A program made the position numbers and the translations under genes. Source: Rhynochetos jubatus (Eukaryota > Chordata > Aves > Eurypygiformes > Rhynochetidae). Taken from it: a stretch of 64,000 nucleotides of DNA. Where the stretch lies: positions 6,242,589 through 6,306,588 of the forward strand of contig CM050652.1 of the NCBI GenBank assembly GCA_027574665.1. Direction: 5' to 3'. The notes under the pieces are model-generated. The model saw only the letters and a list, made by a program, of their open reading frames with translations, did not search any database and was not told where the DNA came from. This document shows positions 1 through 11,800 of the stretch, one piece after another. Numbering within the stretch: position 1 is the stretch's first letter; every line of letters begins with the position of its first letter.

Positions 1-407
1 GGCTGGGTGTATCTTCAGTATCTGTGCTGCAGCTATTTACCTGTAAAAGGAGTTTGACAGGGACGATGTCCGGGTAGATGCATTATTAAAAAGGGATGGG
101 GGTCACCAGCATTTGCACCAAGGTACATCATTCAAAAATGTACACGTGCAAAACAACATGCTGCACACAAGGATGTTTTCCTCCAGTGTATGAAATTGGT
201 GCAGGCGTGATGTGTTTGAAGTTTCTTGTATTAATGCGGTGGGTATACATCTCCTTTCCGTTGATTGCTGGCTGGGAAAAAAAACATTTGCTGTCTCGGA
301 TGCTGGGTTCACAAAATGCTTCACTCAGTGAGTCACAGGAAATGCATAGTATAGTTATCATCTGTCAGGGTTAACTGATGGAGAACTCTTCAGAAACAGA
401 TTCTTAC

Positions 408-477
408 CTCTTCCCCATGCTGTTTCTCCTTTGTACAGAGATGTCATAAGGGAAGCAGATCTTTACGAAGAATCTCA
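408..477 (-). CDS. Candidate internal coding exon (70 nt), gene unknown
   Basis: Seen on the minus strand: a pyrimidine-rich acceptor (ending cctcctcacttcag, with further pyrimidines upstream) leads into 70 nt that end GAG|gtaaga, a good donor. Two of the three frames are stopped. The third is fully open and reads RFFVKICFPYDISVQRRNS and onward, entering after 2 nt of a split codon and leaving with 2 nt. Three basic residues (QRRN) lie near the end. I do not recognise the protein. A caution: the plus strand of the same interval also carries an acceptor-like string (pyrimidines then tttgtacag at about 437), so the signal could be a pyrimidine-tract coincidence. The phase does not join directly to the other minus-strand candidates in this window. 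Confidence 0.22.
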
Positions 478-1890
478 CTGAAGTGAGGAGGTTATACAAA
501 ACAGTAATAGAGACAATGTATGGGTTACTGTGCCTAAAATGTATTGTAAAACCCAACAATTGACGCTTGCATATTTGGGATATCCAACATAAATTCCAGA
601 GGATACTTGCAACAAAAACTCCCTGTTCACACTCTCCCTAACCCCTTCTTCCCCTGGGCTCCACCCTGCTGTTGAGTGGAAGTCTTTTTTCATCACATCT
701 TGATTAATACTAGGTGCTTAAAGCAAATTGGTGATAACTGCTGGTCATGACAGCTATTGTGCAGGCTCTTGCCAGTGGCCGTGCTAGTTCTTTCCTGTTC
801 TTACCTGCAGCAGCCTCGTATTTTAATCATGGGCCCCGAGCAGAAATTGTCAATTAGATTGAGCCTTGTGGTTGTCTTTGAATAAATGTTCTTTAGCAGA
901 TAGATTTAGTGCCTTGCTACTCTATTCCCTTGGTTTCTATGTGCAATATACCTTCCATATACACTAAAATGAAGTATCTTCCTGGGGAAAAAAAAAATCT
1001 ATCCAATCACACACCAGATAAAGTGGCTACTCTGCTGAACTCAAAAAAGAAATGAGAGGGCTTGATGAATGCCTTGAGGCCAAAACAATGATTCTCTTGC
1101 TGCTTTCTCTTGGAGGGAAGAAAAAAAAAGAAGGGAAAAGAAAAAAGTAAGATGGAAAATCTGAGTTATTTCAATTTAAACAGTACAGAGGGTTGTGGTA
1201 AAAGAGACAGAGTCACTTCTTCTATCGCGTCTGCATTTGATCAATGTTTCTTGAACGGTTTTGTCCCAAGTGGGATAAGGGGAACTGGGATCTTCTCTGT
1301 AACTGGCTACAAATTACTGATAAATGGGGCAGGATCTGTGAGGATGCAGGGTTAGTTCTTCCACTAACTCATGGGGACGCTAGATGCAAAAGCAGCTCTG
1401 TTGTGCTTCAAAGGACGATTGCATAGAGACTTGCTGGGTCTAAAAATCACAGACAACTTGCACATAATTATATCTGTTGGACTTGAGTGGACAGTGAAAA
1501 GGAAAGATGGTAGAGGGTGGAGTTTGGTTATGTCTAAGAAAAGTGTAGTCAAAGGCAGGGAGGCACAGAATGTCATCTTGCATCAAACTTATGATTTGAT
1601 GAGTTTCAGATTCCTTTTTTCAAAGTTTAGTGGAATTGACTATATATGCAAGATGCTCATACACTTTGGCAAGTCAATGAGGGAAAACATCCCACTTGAA
1701 GGGAGTGTGGTGGATACCAGCAGGGCATTGAGACAAGTCCAGGATCCCGCATCACTCCATGGCGGTGGGCTGGGATATGGCCGTATCAGTCGTAGGAGAC
1801 ATAGGGAAGACCAACATTATGTAGCTAATAGGTGGAGTCCAGAGCTGAGACTAGTGGCTGGACACTGTGACTGAAATTTTCACAAGAATG
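478..1890. other. Unique non-coding stretch
   Basis: No repeat family is recognised. An A-run at about 989-997 and purine-rich DNA near 1110-1150 are visible. A 167-codon open frame on the plus strand (1371-1874) shows no motif and no splice structure, and I read it as chance. Confidence 0.5.
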
Positions 1891-2065
1891 GTTTGTTCTT
1901 TTTGGTTTTGTCTCTTTTGGTTGGTTGGTTTTGGTTCTTTTTTAATTTGTTCCATCAAACTACTAGAAAAAAAGGAGAAACAAAGAAGAAAAACCCAAAA
2001 AACCAAAACAAAACAACCAAACAAAACCAAACCCACCACAACAGAATAAAACAACAAAAACACAG
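1891..2065. repeat. T/G tract followed by A/C tract (imperfect fold-back)
   Basis: The plus strand runs about 60 nt of T and G (repeated tttggttggttttgg-like units, 1891-1950). After a short AT-rich spacer with the only mixed sequence (about 1951-1975), it runs about 85 nt of A and C (units like aaccaaaacaaaacaacc). The second half is roughly the reverse complement of the first, so the region can form a long imperfect hairpin. Open frames on both strands here are by-products of the low complexity. Confidence 0.75.
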
Positions 2066-5000
2066 AAAGAAGTTTATCTAGCACATATTTGAGGTCTCCT
2101 GACTGGCCCTGAGTGCACACACAGATGTGAGTGGCTGACCGAAAACATGACGTTGGGGGTGGGAGGTGGACAACAAGCTTTGTTGTGCTTGGCAGCATAT
2201 GTGCATGCTCTAACACGAGCTCTTCTGTGAGAGTGTACGGCTGGAGGAGGCAAAAGGAAAAGGGAATAGTTGTTACCATGATATGAATGGGTATAATTAG
2301 GTGCCTTGCCCAAGGTGACATGGAAATCCTCTGTCAGAAATGAAAATGGTAATCCAGGTCTTGTGAAGAAAAGCCTACTGCCATAAACACAGTTATCCTT
2401 CCTCTTCTAGCTGCTGCTTTCCAGCTAAACCCTCTCCTCCAGGGCCATGTGCTCTGGTTTTACCTCTAGTAACATAATGATTGAAAAAAAGGTGCCTGGG
2501 CAAAAAGGATTAGTAAGTGTAAGCTTCCCACCATGGGCAGTGTGTAGAACAAATGCCTTTGACTGGCAATCAGTTCAACGGTCTGTCTTAGATTGTGGGG
2601 GTTTTGGGTGGTTTTGCTATTAATTAATATTTTAATTAATATTTGAACTTCTTCAGAATGGAAAATACTCTTGTGTGATGAGAACTCCAGCAATTTTGCA
2701 TGAAATAAAATGGAGGCAGCATTTCCCTGTGCTTCCCCTGCAATTACAAAGCAAGTCTCTTGTTTTGTTTGAATTTCCTTTGTCGTTACGAAACACAACA
2801 GGCTGACGGCTTGATATTAAAAGCAATTGTGTTTCCATTCATGCAGATGCCAGCCTGTTTAGGTGAATTTACTAAGTCCCTAGACGTACATTTTTATATT
2901 ATTGCTGTCTCTGGGCCATGCGGAGCATTTTAATTCTCTGGAAATAACCTCTGTTTTCCTTTCATCTCTTCATTAGCTCTTTCATCATAAGGACATGGAT
3001 TTAAAATATATATATATCTTAAATTGTATGTAATAAAGATGTTTTTATCATTCCAATTTGTTGAGCTGTGCTTTTAAAGTTGCACGGCTTTCACAACCAT
3101 AAAATGGCACAATTATTTTTGTGTTGTATTGCTTTGTACCCTGAGGTTCCATTTAAAGCAAAGCAGAGAGACGTGTTTATAGGCAGTATTGAAAGCAATG
3201 TATATGGATCTTGATGTCAAGCATATTCTATTGAAGTAGGATTAGAAAAGGATCTGATGACAACTTCTGCACTACTGAAGTGAAATCAGAATGGGGTTTT
3301 GTGCCAAGCTGCGCATTCTTAAATCAAAATTAAAGGAATACCAAGCTGTGTTGTTATTTTTGGTGGCATCTTTTAAAGATGAACTTTATAGCCAATTATG
3401 AGTATTTTAAAGTAAATATGCTGAGCTTTTTGGACGTGTTGATACATTGCAGCACACACTTAAGATATCCCAGCCAAGCCCTGAGGTTGGAGGGAATTTC
3501 TGTTGGTGTATCAGATATCCAAAGACTGCAGTCTCCTGCTATATATTGCTTGGATTAAAACCTTTAACTTCCTTTCTATGTAAAACTGTTAAGTACATTT
3601 CAGGTGAAAAAGTACTTTTTATTTGATCTCCTCATCTACTTTGTTAATGTTCTGAAACCAAGCTGAGAAGCAGCTTAGGTTTTTTCTGGGAAGGGATCCC
3701 ATAGGAAACATAGTTTTGCTTTCAAATTTACATTTTGGATTCACAGAGAGGATCCATTTCTGTTTAATAGATGGGCCTCCAAAATTACAGGTTTAATTAG
3801 GTTATTTGTGCTTTAGGAAGTGAAGGAGTTGCCTCTTAACGGATGGTCACATTAGGTATCTTCCTTCAGTGTTTTATGATGGATTGCTCTGCAGGAACAC
3901 CTTGTAGTTTCTACATGCACTAAAATTTTTGTGAAGCTACAGTATTAGTGTCTGGAAAATACGGTTACTTGAGGCTTTTGAAGCTATGCAGTAGTATGAC
4001 TCAAACTTCTTAATGTGCTATTGCAAGAATTTGAGTATGTAAGGGAACACCAGGTTCCCATTTTAACTGCCAGCTCTGCATGTTCTGCCTGGGTTCTGAA
4101 TGTCAAGCTGGATTTTTTTTTAATCATCACTAGCATTATTACATCTCTCACCCCTCCTTCCCGTGAGACAGTAATCTTAGCAATATATGATCTAATAAAT
4201 GTAGATGATTTAAAATCCCAGCTGCCTTTACTCCAGGTAGTCATGGTTTAGCTACTGCCCTGGTATGTGTCACATAGTAACTGTCTTCACCTTTTCTTCT
4301 GGCTGTTTTCCTCCCAGGTTTTTGCTGCTTTTCCATTGAAATTGCAAAGGATGGAGATTCCTGCAATGTGTTTTATGTGGCATTCAACACAATCAGATCT
4401 AGTTCTCATTTTAGGCCTGTAGATGTTGGCATCCCAAGCATATTTCTGCTTGCTATTGTTTTTTCTTTAACACACTCTGTCCCAGGCTCCCTTCACACTC
4501 GAAGGTGAATAACATGAAGGTACTGTGCAAAATGCACTTCTTTGGTCAGGTGGGTTTTCTGTTTCCAAAACTTCTGTTTTAATCATAGAGCAATGATTCT
4601 ATGTAATAACATGATTATATGGAGTGAATCATATATAATATGATCCTATATAATAACAAGATCCTCTGTGGTACAGAAGTAAGACTTTTGCCTGTGCACT
4701 GGAAGACTGTGAATTTGGTTTTTGGTTTGTTTTTTGAATGTTAGCAAAATCTATCTACAGATTGTATCCTATGTCTAGGCCTACTACTAGGTGAGGACTA
4801 GGAATCTTTGAAAGCTAGTTTTCCGAAAACGTGTTTATCCGGGGGGAGGAAGGAAGAAAAGTTGCTTTAATTTAGTTTTACATCTCCAGTCATTTGGATG
4901 GCAGAGTAAAAAGGTCTTTTCCCAAGCTCAGGGGAAGAAGATAGTAAATGGCTTATTGTTTTAAATCTTTTGGCTTTTACAACTTGAGTGTGCTAGACCC

Positions 5001-8000
5001 ACAGATTTTTAGGGGGTTTTTTGAATTTTTCTGTTTGCTTCAGTTTTTATGGAGGAATTTGATATGTGGAGAAATTGAGGAATTTGCCACACAGCAAAAA
5101 CTCCAGCTGAATGTATTAGTTAATACCAAGCCCACAGTCAGTTTGACCATTTTTAAAGAGACACAGGCTGTTTGTGCTTGGAGAATGAATCAAAAGGAAA
5201 GACTAGGATGATATATTTGGGGTAAAACTTTGCAGACACTCAAGTTTCCATAAGTTTACCCAAACAGGAAAATCTGGGGAATCCATAGCAATGACCTTCT
5301 CTTTCTCAACGGCACCACTCCTGTGCTGTTCGTTGTTAATAAAAGTGTAAGAACTGGGTATTTGGAAAGCTGCTGTCCTACAAATAACGAATGTTAGTAA
5401 GTGGCAGGGAGAATGCACAGGACACTCTGAGATCAAATTGCCAGTTTTAGCAGAGTTGTCTGTCACCCACTGCAGGTAATACACAGAGAAGGACGTCTTG
5501 AGGGAAATGATGTTATCAATTTTTGTTTGTTTTTCTTCAGATGTTGTTATGAAAGCAAAGAGGCTTCATAAGATCTGGGGGGCTTTTGGCTTCCCATTTG
5601 GTTTTTGATGCCAGGTGACCTCTGCCCTTGACACTCAGTGCTGTTCTAAGCCAGGCATGTGAGTTCAATCTGTGTCAGCACGTTGCACTGCATGTATATT
5701 TTTGTAGTTATCCTTGCGACATGCACAGTGAAAGACTTCTCGAGCCCCTGCTGTAATGCAGCATGTCAATTTGGCATCCTTGTTTATATAGGCACTTGGC
5801 CTCTTCCTTTTCTCACCCATTCAAATGCTCTGCTTTGGCACGTGTGTCAACAAGTGTGATCAGGTGTAAAGAGGCATGTGGCACAGAAGTGACGTAGCTG
5901 TCACACAGGATGGACTTCCCGCAGACAAGACAGCACCTCCCGTGGCACTGTGCAGGATGCCTGTATGCAGACCATTGGCACCCGTGCCCCCGTGAGACCT
6001 GGTTCACCAGCAAGGAGGTAGTGTTTATGTCTTTTGGTATATGTTTCTGTTTTGATCCCAGCATTGCAGTGCTGCTGTTGAGTTAGCTCAGTGCCTTCCT
6101 TGCTTTGCCCTCTTCTCAGTATGGGAATGCGCTGTTGTTCATCCTGCTCATACTTTGGAGTGATTTGGAAGCCAGCCAGCCAAAGGTGACTTGATTCCAG
6201 TTGTCAGCATCAAAATCTGCAGACGAGACATCGCTGCTTTATTGGTTGCTGCCAGAAAATCATCCTGGTAGAACAGATCCTGAAAGTAATTTAATGGGAC
6301 TGCTGCGTTTCAGACTGCTGAGAGGCCTCCAGTGAAGGCAGGTCTTGGTTAAAGAGAAACTTCACAAAATACTGTGCAAAGTTAACTGCAGGGAGTACTG
6401 TATGTTGTGTTGACCTTCCCAGCAGATGAAGAAGCAGTACAAGTGCTAAATAGTGGTGGAAGAAATTATCAGACATGTCTGAAAACATGATTTGGTCAGT
6501 AGGAGTTATGAAACATTTGGTTTCAAACCATTAACAGTCCTACAGTAATGTTTTGAAAAATTGTTTACAGTTGTATTTTGCTGTTTGGGGAGATTGATAG
6601 CAAAAGGTCTTTTCATTCAACTATCTTCCTTTGCATCTTGCACAAGCCAAGTCAGCTGGAGACGTTTAGCCATCAGAGCTTTCACAAGCTGATGGGATCT
6701 GAGACAACCTCCCAGAGGCTGGGTGGTGAGAGTCCATGCTGGACATACAGCCTTTGTTAAGTATGTAATGTCTCAGTCCTGTCCTGGGTGTTGAAAATCA
6801 CAAAAAAAGGTTGTTCTACCTCAGAAGAGAGCCTAAGGATGGGTTACTCCAAAAATCGAGCATTTCTCTGCTGCCTGCCTGCGATGTGCCAGCAATGGAC
6901 TCCATCAGTAACTTCCAGCTGTAGATACGTCAGTCTTTCAGTAGTTCTAATTCAACTTTAAAATAAATCCAGAGCTTCTCCATAGCTATGCAGGCTATTT
7001 TTGAAGGCTTCTAACATGGCTGAGATGCAGGCAGGTGCCTGTGCAGTTTTTCAGTGGTCGGGACAAAGCTTCGTGAGTGATATGGAAGAAGGAAATGAAG
7101 AAGGGTCACAATAGGGTCGCATTTTGCCGGGCTTGCCTGTCCCCTTTCAGAAGTTATCCTCCCTCCGCCAAACACAATTCTTTTTGACTTCCGTGAAGTT
7201 ATAAGTGATTAAGGGGATATATCCAGAAATCCCAGAGCTTGAGAGCTCAAAGAGTTCAGATCAAACAGGGCATGGTGACAAAAACGTAGGCAAAATCCTA
7301 CTGCAATTGCAGTTCTGCTGTATCAAGCAGTTAGTCATACAATGAACAATTGAATACCTATTCACATCACTTCACATTTGCTTAGCCTTGTGGCTAACAC
7401 GTCATTTTGGCTATTGTTAGGTGGCAACCAAAAGCATTAATAGTCTCTACTACTTGGGAAAGAATTTAAAAATCTAAGGAAATGAATAGCTCTTTCTTGG
7501 ATGCCTCTTATTGCCCTAAGTTAGACTTGGAACTGATAGGTGAACTTGACCGATTCTCTGCAAGTGCCTTGGTGTGTCCATAGCATATGTGGAAAGCCAG
7601 AGAAAATGAATTAGAAGGGATGTATCTAATTTTTGCACAGTGAAAGCTAAGTACAGCAGATTCAAGCATGACAAAAATAAGGTACAAGGAGACATCTCTT
7701 GACAGGAGTCTGTGTCTGCTTGCTTTGGAGATTTTTCCCCCAACATGAATACAGTTCTTTTACTTCTGTCTTTGGATGAAACTGAAAGAAAACTGAAAAA
7801 AAAAGAAAAGGCTGCTTTTGCAGTACCTATCTGAAGCCTGAACAAGAACTAAATCAAACTTCTTTAATCTAAAGAAAGCATCTGGTTCAAATATTGGCTT
7901 TGAACTTGGTTTCTTCTGCTTCTGTAGAAGCTATTAGTCCTTCCCCAAGTCTGACCTGGGGCTTCCAATATCTGAGGGTTTTTTTTTTCTTTCTTTTGAT

Positions 8001-8652
8001 TGCCAGCAGCAATTGCTCTTAACTGTTATGTTTAAAAAAACCCAAATAAACAAAAAACCTGTAACAACTAAAACACTCTGATGTCTAAAGTCAGTGCTAT
8101 AGACAGATGATGAATTATATCTTTGTGAAGCCATACAGGGAAAACTAACTACACAGGCAAGACCTTTGTTGGCCACTCAAACTTTCAAGGGTATCAGAAT
8201 AAAACTAAAATTAATGTTAATTGGTGCCAGTACTATTGTTGGGGTTCTCCATCACTCAATGGAGAACAAGCACAGACAAATAGAAGAAAACTGTTCATGA
8301 CAAACTCTCCCAAAAGCCCTAGTCAAAAGTATCAAGCTTGTTTGCCCAAATTCCTGAGATTCAGCACACTTGAACTGAATTGTGCTTTATTTTTTTAAAA
8401 AATTGATTTCCATGTTTCTGCTGAGTGAAAATCAGGCAATGCCATGCAAGTGCTTTTTGGATGAATGCAAAGGGGTCTGTCTGTATGTGTTAATGTGTGA
8501 CTTGACACAAGGGTTAACATGGGAGAGAAAGGATGTCCCAAACCTTCCTTTTACAGTGCCCAGCTTTCATGAGTCCTCCAGAGCAAGCATCAAAAGCAAT
8601 AACTGAATAGGGTTGCCTGGTTTGATTGGTTTTAAATGGTATTCAGCTCCTT
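2066..8652. other. Unique non-coding stretch with short AT repeats
   Basis: No gene is supported. Visible structures are two near-copies of a TTAATTAATATT-like 12-mer around 2618-2645, a short (TA)n at 3005-3017 and AT-rich near-repeats at 4596-4665. Around 2880-3110 the DNA is AT-rich with many TAAT/ATTA cores and no repeat signature, which would fit a conserved non-coding element. That is only an inference, because no alignment is available. Confidence 0.45.
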
Positions 8653-8860
8653 GAGGAAACACTTCTTCCGTGTGAGGGTGACGGGACACTGGGACAGTCT
8701 GCCCAGAGAGGTGGGGGAGTCTCCTTCCCTGGAGACTTTCCAAAGCCGCCTGGACTTGTTCCTGTGTGATCTGCTCTAGGTGACCCTGCTCTGGCAGGGG
8801 GGTTGGACTAGCTGATCTCGAGGTCCCTTCCAACCCCTACCACTCTGAACCTGTGAATCC
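8653..8860 (+). mobile_element. CR1 LINE, 5'-truncated 3' end
   Basis: The sequence matches the avian CR1 3' portion in order: gaggaaacacttctt, gtgagggtgac, tgcccagagaggt, gtctccttccctggagac, cctggacttgttcctgtg, ctgctctaggtgaccctgc, ggttggacta, gaggtcccttccaaccc. It ends near ctgtgaatcc, the family's usual terminal motif. Only about 200 bp remain, so it is dead, which is typical of CR1 because reverse transcription starts at the 3' end and often stops early. It is the same subfamily type as the copy at 32853-33148. CR1 copies usually lack clear target-site duplications and none is seen here. Confidence 0.93.
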
Positions 8861-11800
8861 TTGCATTGTAAGGACCACAGCTTAATTGCTTGTCGGCTTA
8901 ATAAAGAGGCAAAGGTACATGGTTAATAAATAGACCAAACATGGTCAAGATATAGGACTTGGAGTCCATAGGAATCAGGGTTCCCATCCCAGGCTGGTGA
9001 TAGTTTAATACCTAGGGGGCCTCTGTTCGGTACTGGAAAAACAGGATGATAATAACAAGTATTATGAAGATAGAACTCACTAGCACTTGCAGGGGGTTGG
9101 GCATTGCGAAGATTCTGATGTGGTCTTGACTTCACAGCTAGAGTAGACTTAGTCAAAAGCCAGTCTGTCCTCCAGAATACTACTGAGTCCAGTTCTCTGT
9201 CTGCTTTAAGGATAAGTACAGAAGAGGTGTGGGGTTTGGTTTGCTTTACCCGTAGTTATGCCAGTTCCATGAACAAGGTAGGAGCATAAGGTTTTTGGAA
9301 ACGAGGGACACTGTACTTGGATTGAGTGAAACAGTGTAGCATGCAAGCTGAATTACTTTGTACAAATAACTAACACGATTATGTTTTTATATTAAAAACA
9401 GTAATTCACAGTCACAAAACCCCATTCCCTGAAGACAGCTTAATACAAAGAGGCTGATTTGGCAGTCGTATCTTCCGCTAAACGCCCTTTAAAATTAGAT
9501 ATTTATTTTGTAATTTTTTTTTCTTAAGGTTACTTCAGAAAAATAGTACAGAAAAATATAAAAGGGGTCTCTCCTTCTATAAATTCTTGTGTTAACAGCT
9601 AGAGTCAAAAAATCCAGACAGACCTATCTGCCACTGTGCTAGGCTCTGTACAAAAGCAGCTAAGCTCAGTTCATATTACAATTTAATTAAAATAAACTGC
9701 AGTGAGTATAAGGAAATCATTAAAAAGCAAAAGGCGAGAGTTTTTGGAGATTAATCATATTTCTCACTTAGAAGCACTTTCACCACAAGTAAGGGGTTTA
9801 ATGTCTTTAAAATAAATAAATATGTGTAGGTGAGGAAGCTGCTAACATGTTCCAATTAAGAAGTGATAGTTCTTATATCGCAAGCAGTGTTTCAGGAGGG
9901 ATTTTTAAGCTGGAAGGAGTTTCCTAGGAATGTGAGATGGGTATAAAAAAGATTGCAGTTAACCTGATACAGGTAGTTTTGTCCTGCCCTGGAGGACTCA
10001 TTTGAGGCAGATACTCAGTTTTGAAAAAGGAGCATACTGTAGTACCTATATGTGAAGTACATGAGTGTGTGGTGAACACCACTTCTGTATGAGTGGAGGC
10101 TGTACATGATGCTTTAAAATGTGAGGTGGGCTTAAGTCGTTAAGCAGCACAGGAATTTTAATATTAGATATTATTTTCTCTTATTTCCTGAGCTGAAGTG
10201 TTTGCAGCTCAGTTGCAAAAATCCACTAATTCATAATATTGTGGTGTTTAAGTTCTTCAGGAAAAAGGGGGTTTTTTAGTACAAAATCTTACTCCTGGCA
10301 GGAAGGGAGGGTGTTAAAAAAGAAAGTACCTTCATGTAGCATTCACTAAGAGCAAATTTTTTTTTGCTTTTTACCTGCAGCTTGTTTTCTGTTCACAGAG
10401 GGATACGTGGTTATGTATGTTTAAGGGAGGACAATTAAATTCCTTATTAGATTATGTTTTTTACTTTTTAGACCTTTCATCAGTGTTGATATACTGGAAA
10501 AGCAAAAGAACTATTTAAGTTGCTTGCAGAGATAGACATCAGCAGGCTTGTGGCCTCTGTTTATCAGGGCTGTCCTGTGTGCCTGAATTTATAACATCGA
10601 GCACCTCTGAACAGGTCACAGGGCAAATAGTTTCAAATGTGTTGTAATTTGAGAGGGCATTTCTTTTTTGTCCTCTCCAAAATGGAATTGTAGTGGTAGG
10701 TCTCACACAATTTGAAAATTAGTGTTACTTTATTCTTTTTCTCTAAACTCATCTTTCTTGGAGTCAAAATAGAGGTTCATTTTCAGTTCTGTGATGAGTC
10801 TTAGAAACTCAAAGTAGCAAGTCCATTCTAGAAAAGAACATTATCACAGTTATCTATGCAAAAGAGAAGCTGAAGTGGAATCTAAGTCATCCAGACAATC
10901 TCAAGCCCTGAAACCTAATTTTAGTCTTTCAGGGAGTGGAGAGGGATGCACAGATCTACTTACTCCAGCATTAGACCAGCCGAAAAAGGCACATGTCATT
11001 TGAGACTTGAGACTGTGGAAACAATTTGGAATGAAAATGTAGGAGGAAACTGCTTGCTTAATCATCATCTTTCCACATCAACTGAAGAAGAAAAGTAAAG
11101 TCAGATAAATCCAATTTGCATGAGATTTTTCATGCATGCAGCTCCTGCTGTGAAGTAGAAAAATACTTCCCTTGCATTTGGAGAAGCCATGATAGCCTGC
11201 CAGTGGCTAGTTTAACACCTATAAGCCCACCCTGCTCTTAACCAAGTCCTCTGAATCCAGGCAGATAAAGCAATCTTATTTCAAAGATAGTAAAGTCAAA
11301 TCTAGTAGCTGCACATGGTCTTTTATCTTCCGTGCCCAATCCATTACTGTGTTTCCAGCACTTATTTAGCATATATTATACACAAATAGTCTAAATTGAC
11401 AATTGAGATATGTCTCACTATAGACAATCTTGTCTGAGTAGGAAGAGTATCTTATTTAATAAAACACATTATTTTTATCAATGTAGAGGGTTTCTTAAAT
11501 ACTTTTGCTTACCATATACCAAAGGAAAGGGTGTGATGATACCTGTTTTTAATTAATGATTTCACTAGCTGGGTTTGTTTGGGTTTTTTCTGTTGTGTCT
11601 TTCTAAAATTTATTTATTTTTAAAATAGTTTTTCCAAATAAAGCCCTTCAAGGGCTTTAGATATTTTGACTTAACGTTATTACGGTTTGGGGGACACAAA
11701 AGGGCAGAAGTGTGATGAAGCCTTCACCACATCTTTTAGCTTTCCATGCCTTTGTGATTAGAGTGCGTAGCATATCATGTAAAGCTTCTGTTATCTTTCT

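Noticed and set aside
1371..1874. 167-codon plus-strand open frame
   Set aside because: No domain, no start context, no flanking splice logic, and it runs toward the T/G tract. Composition gives no coding periodicity that I can see.
1851..2321. 156-codon minus-strand open frame
   Set aside because: About a third of it is translation of the T/G-A/C low-complexity tract, producing artificial Leu/Phe/Val and Lys/Gln runs.
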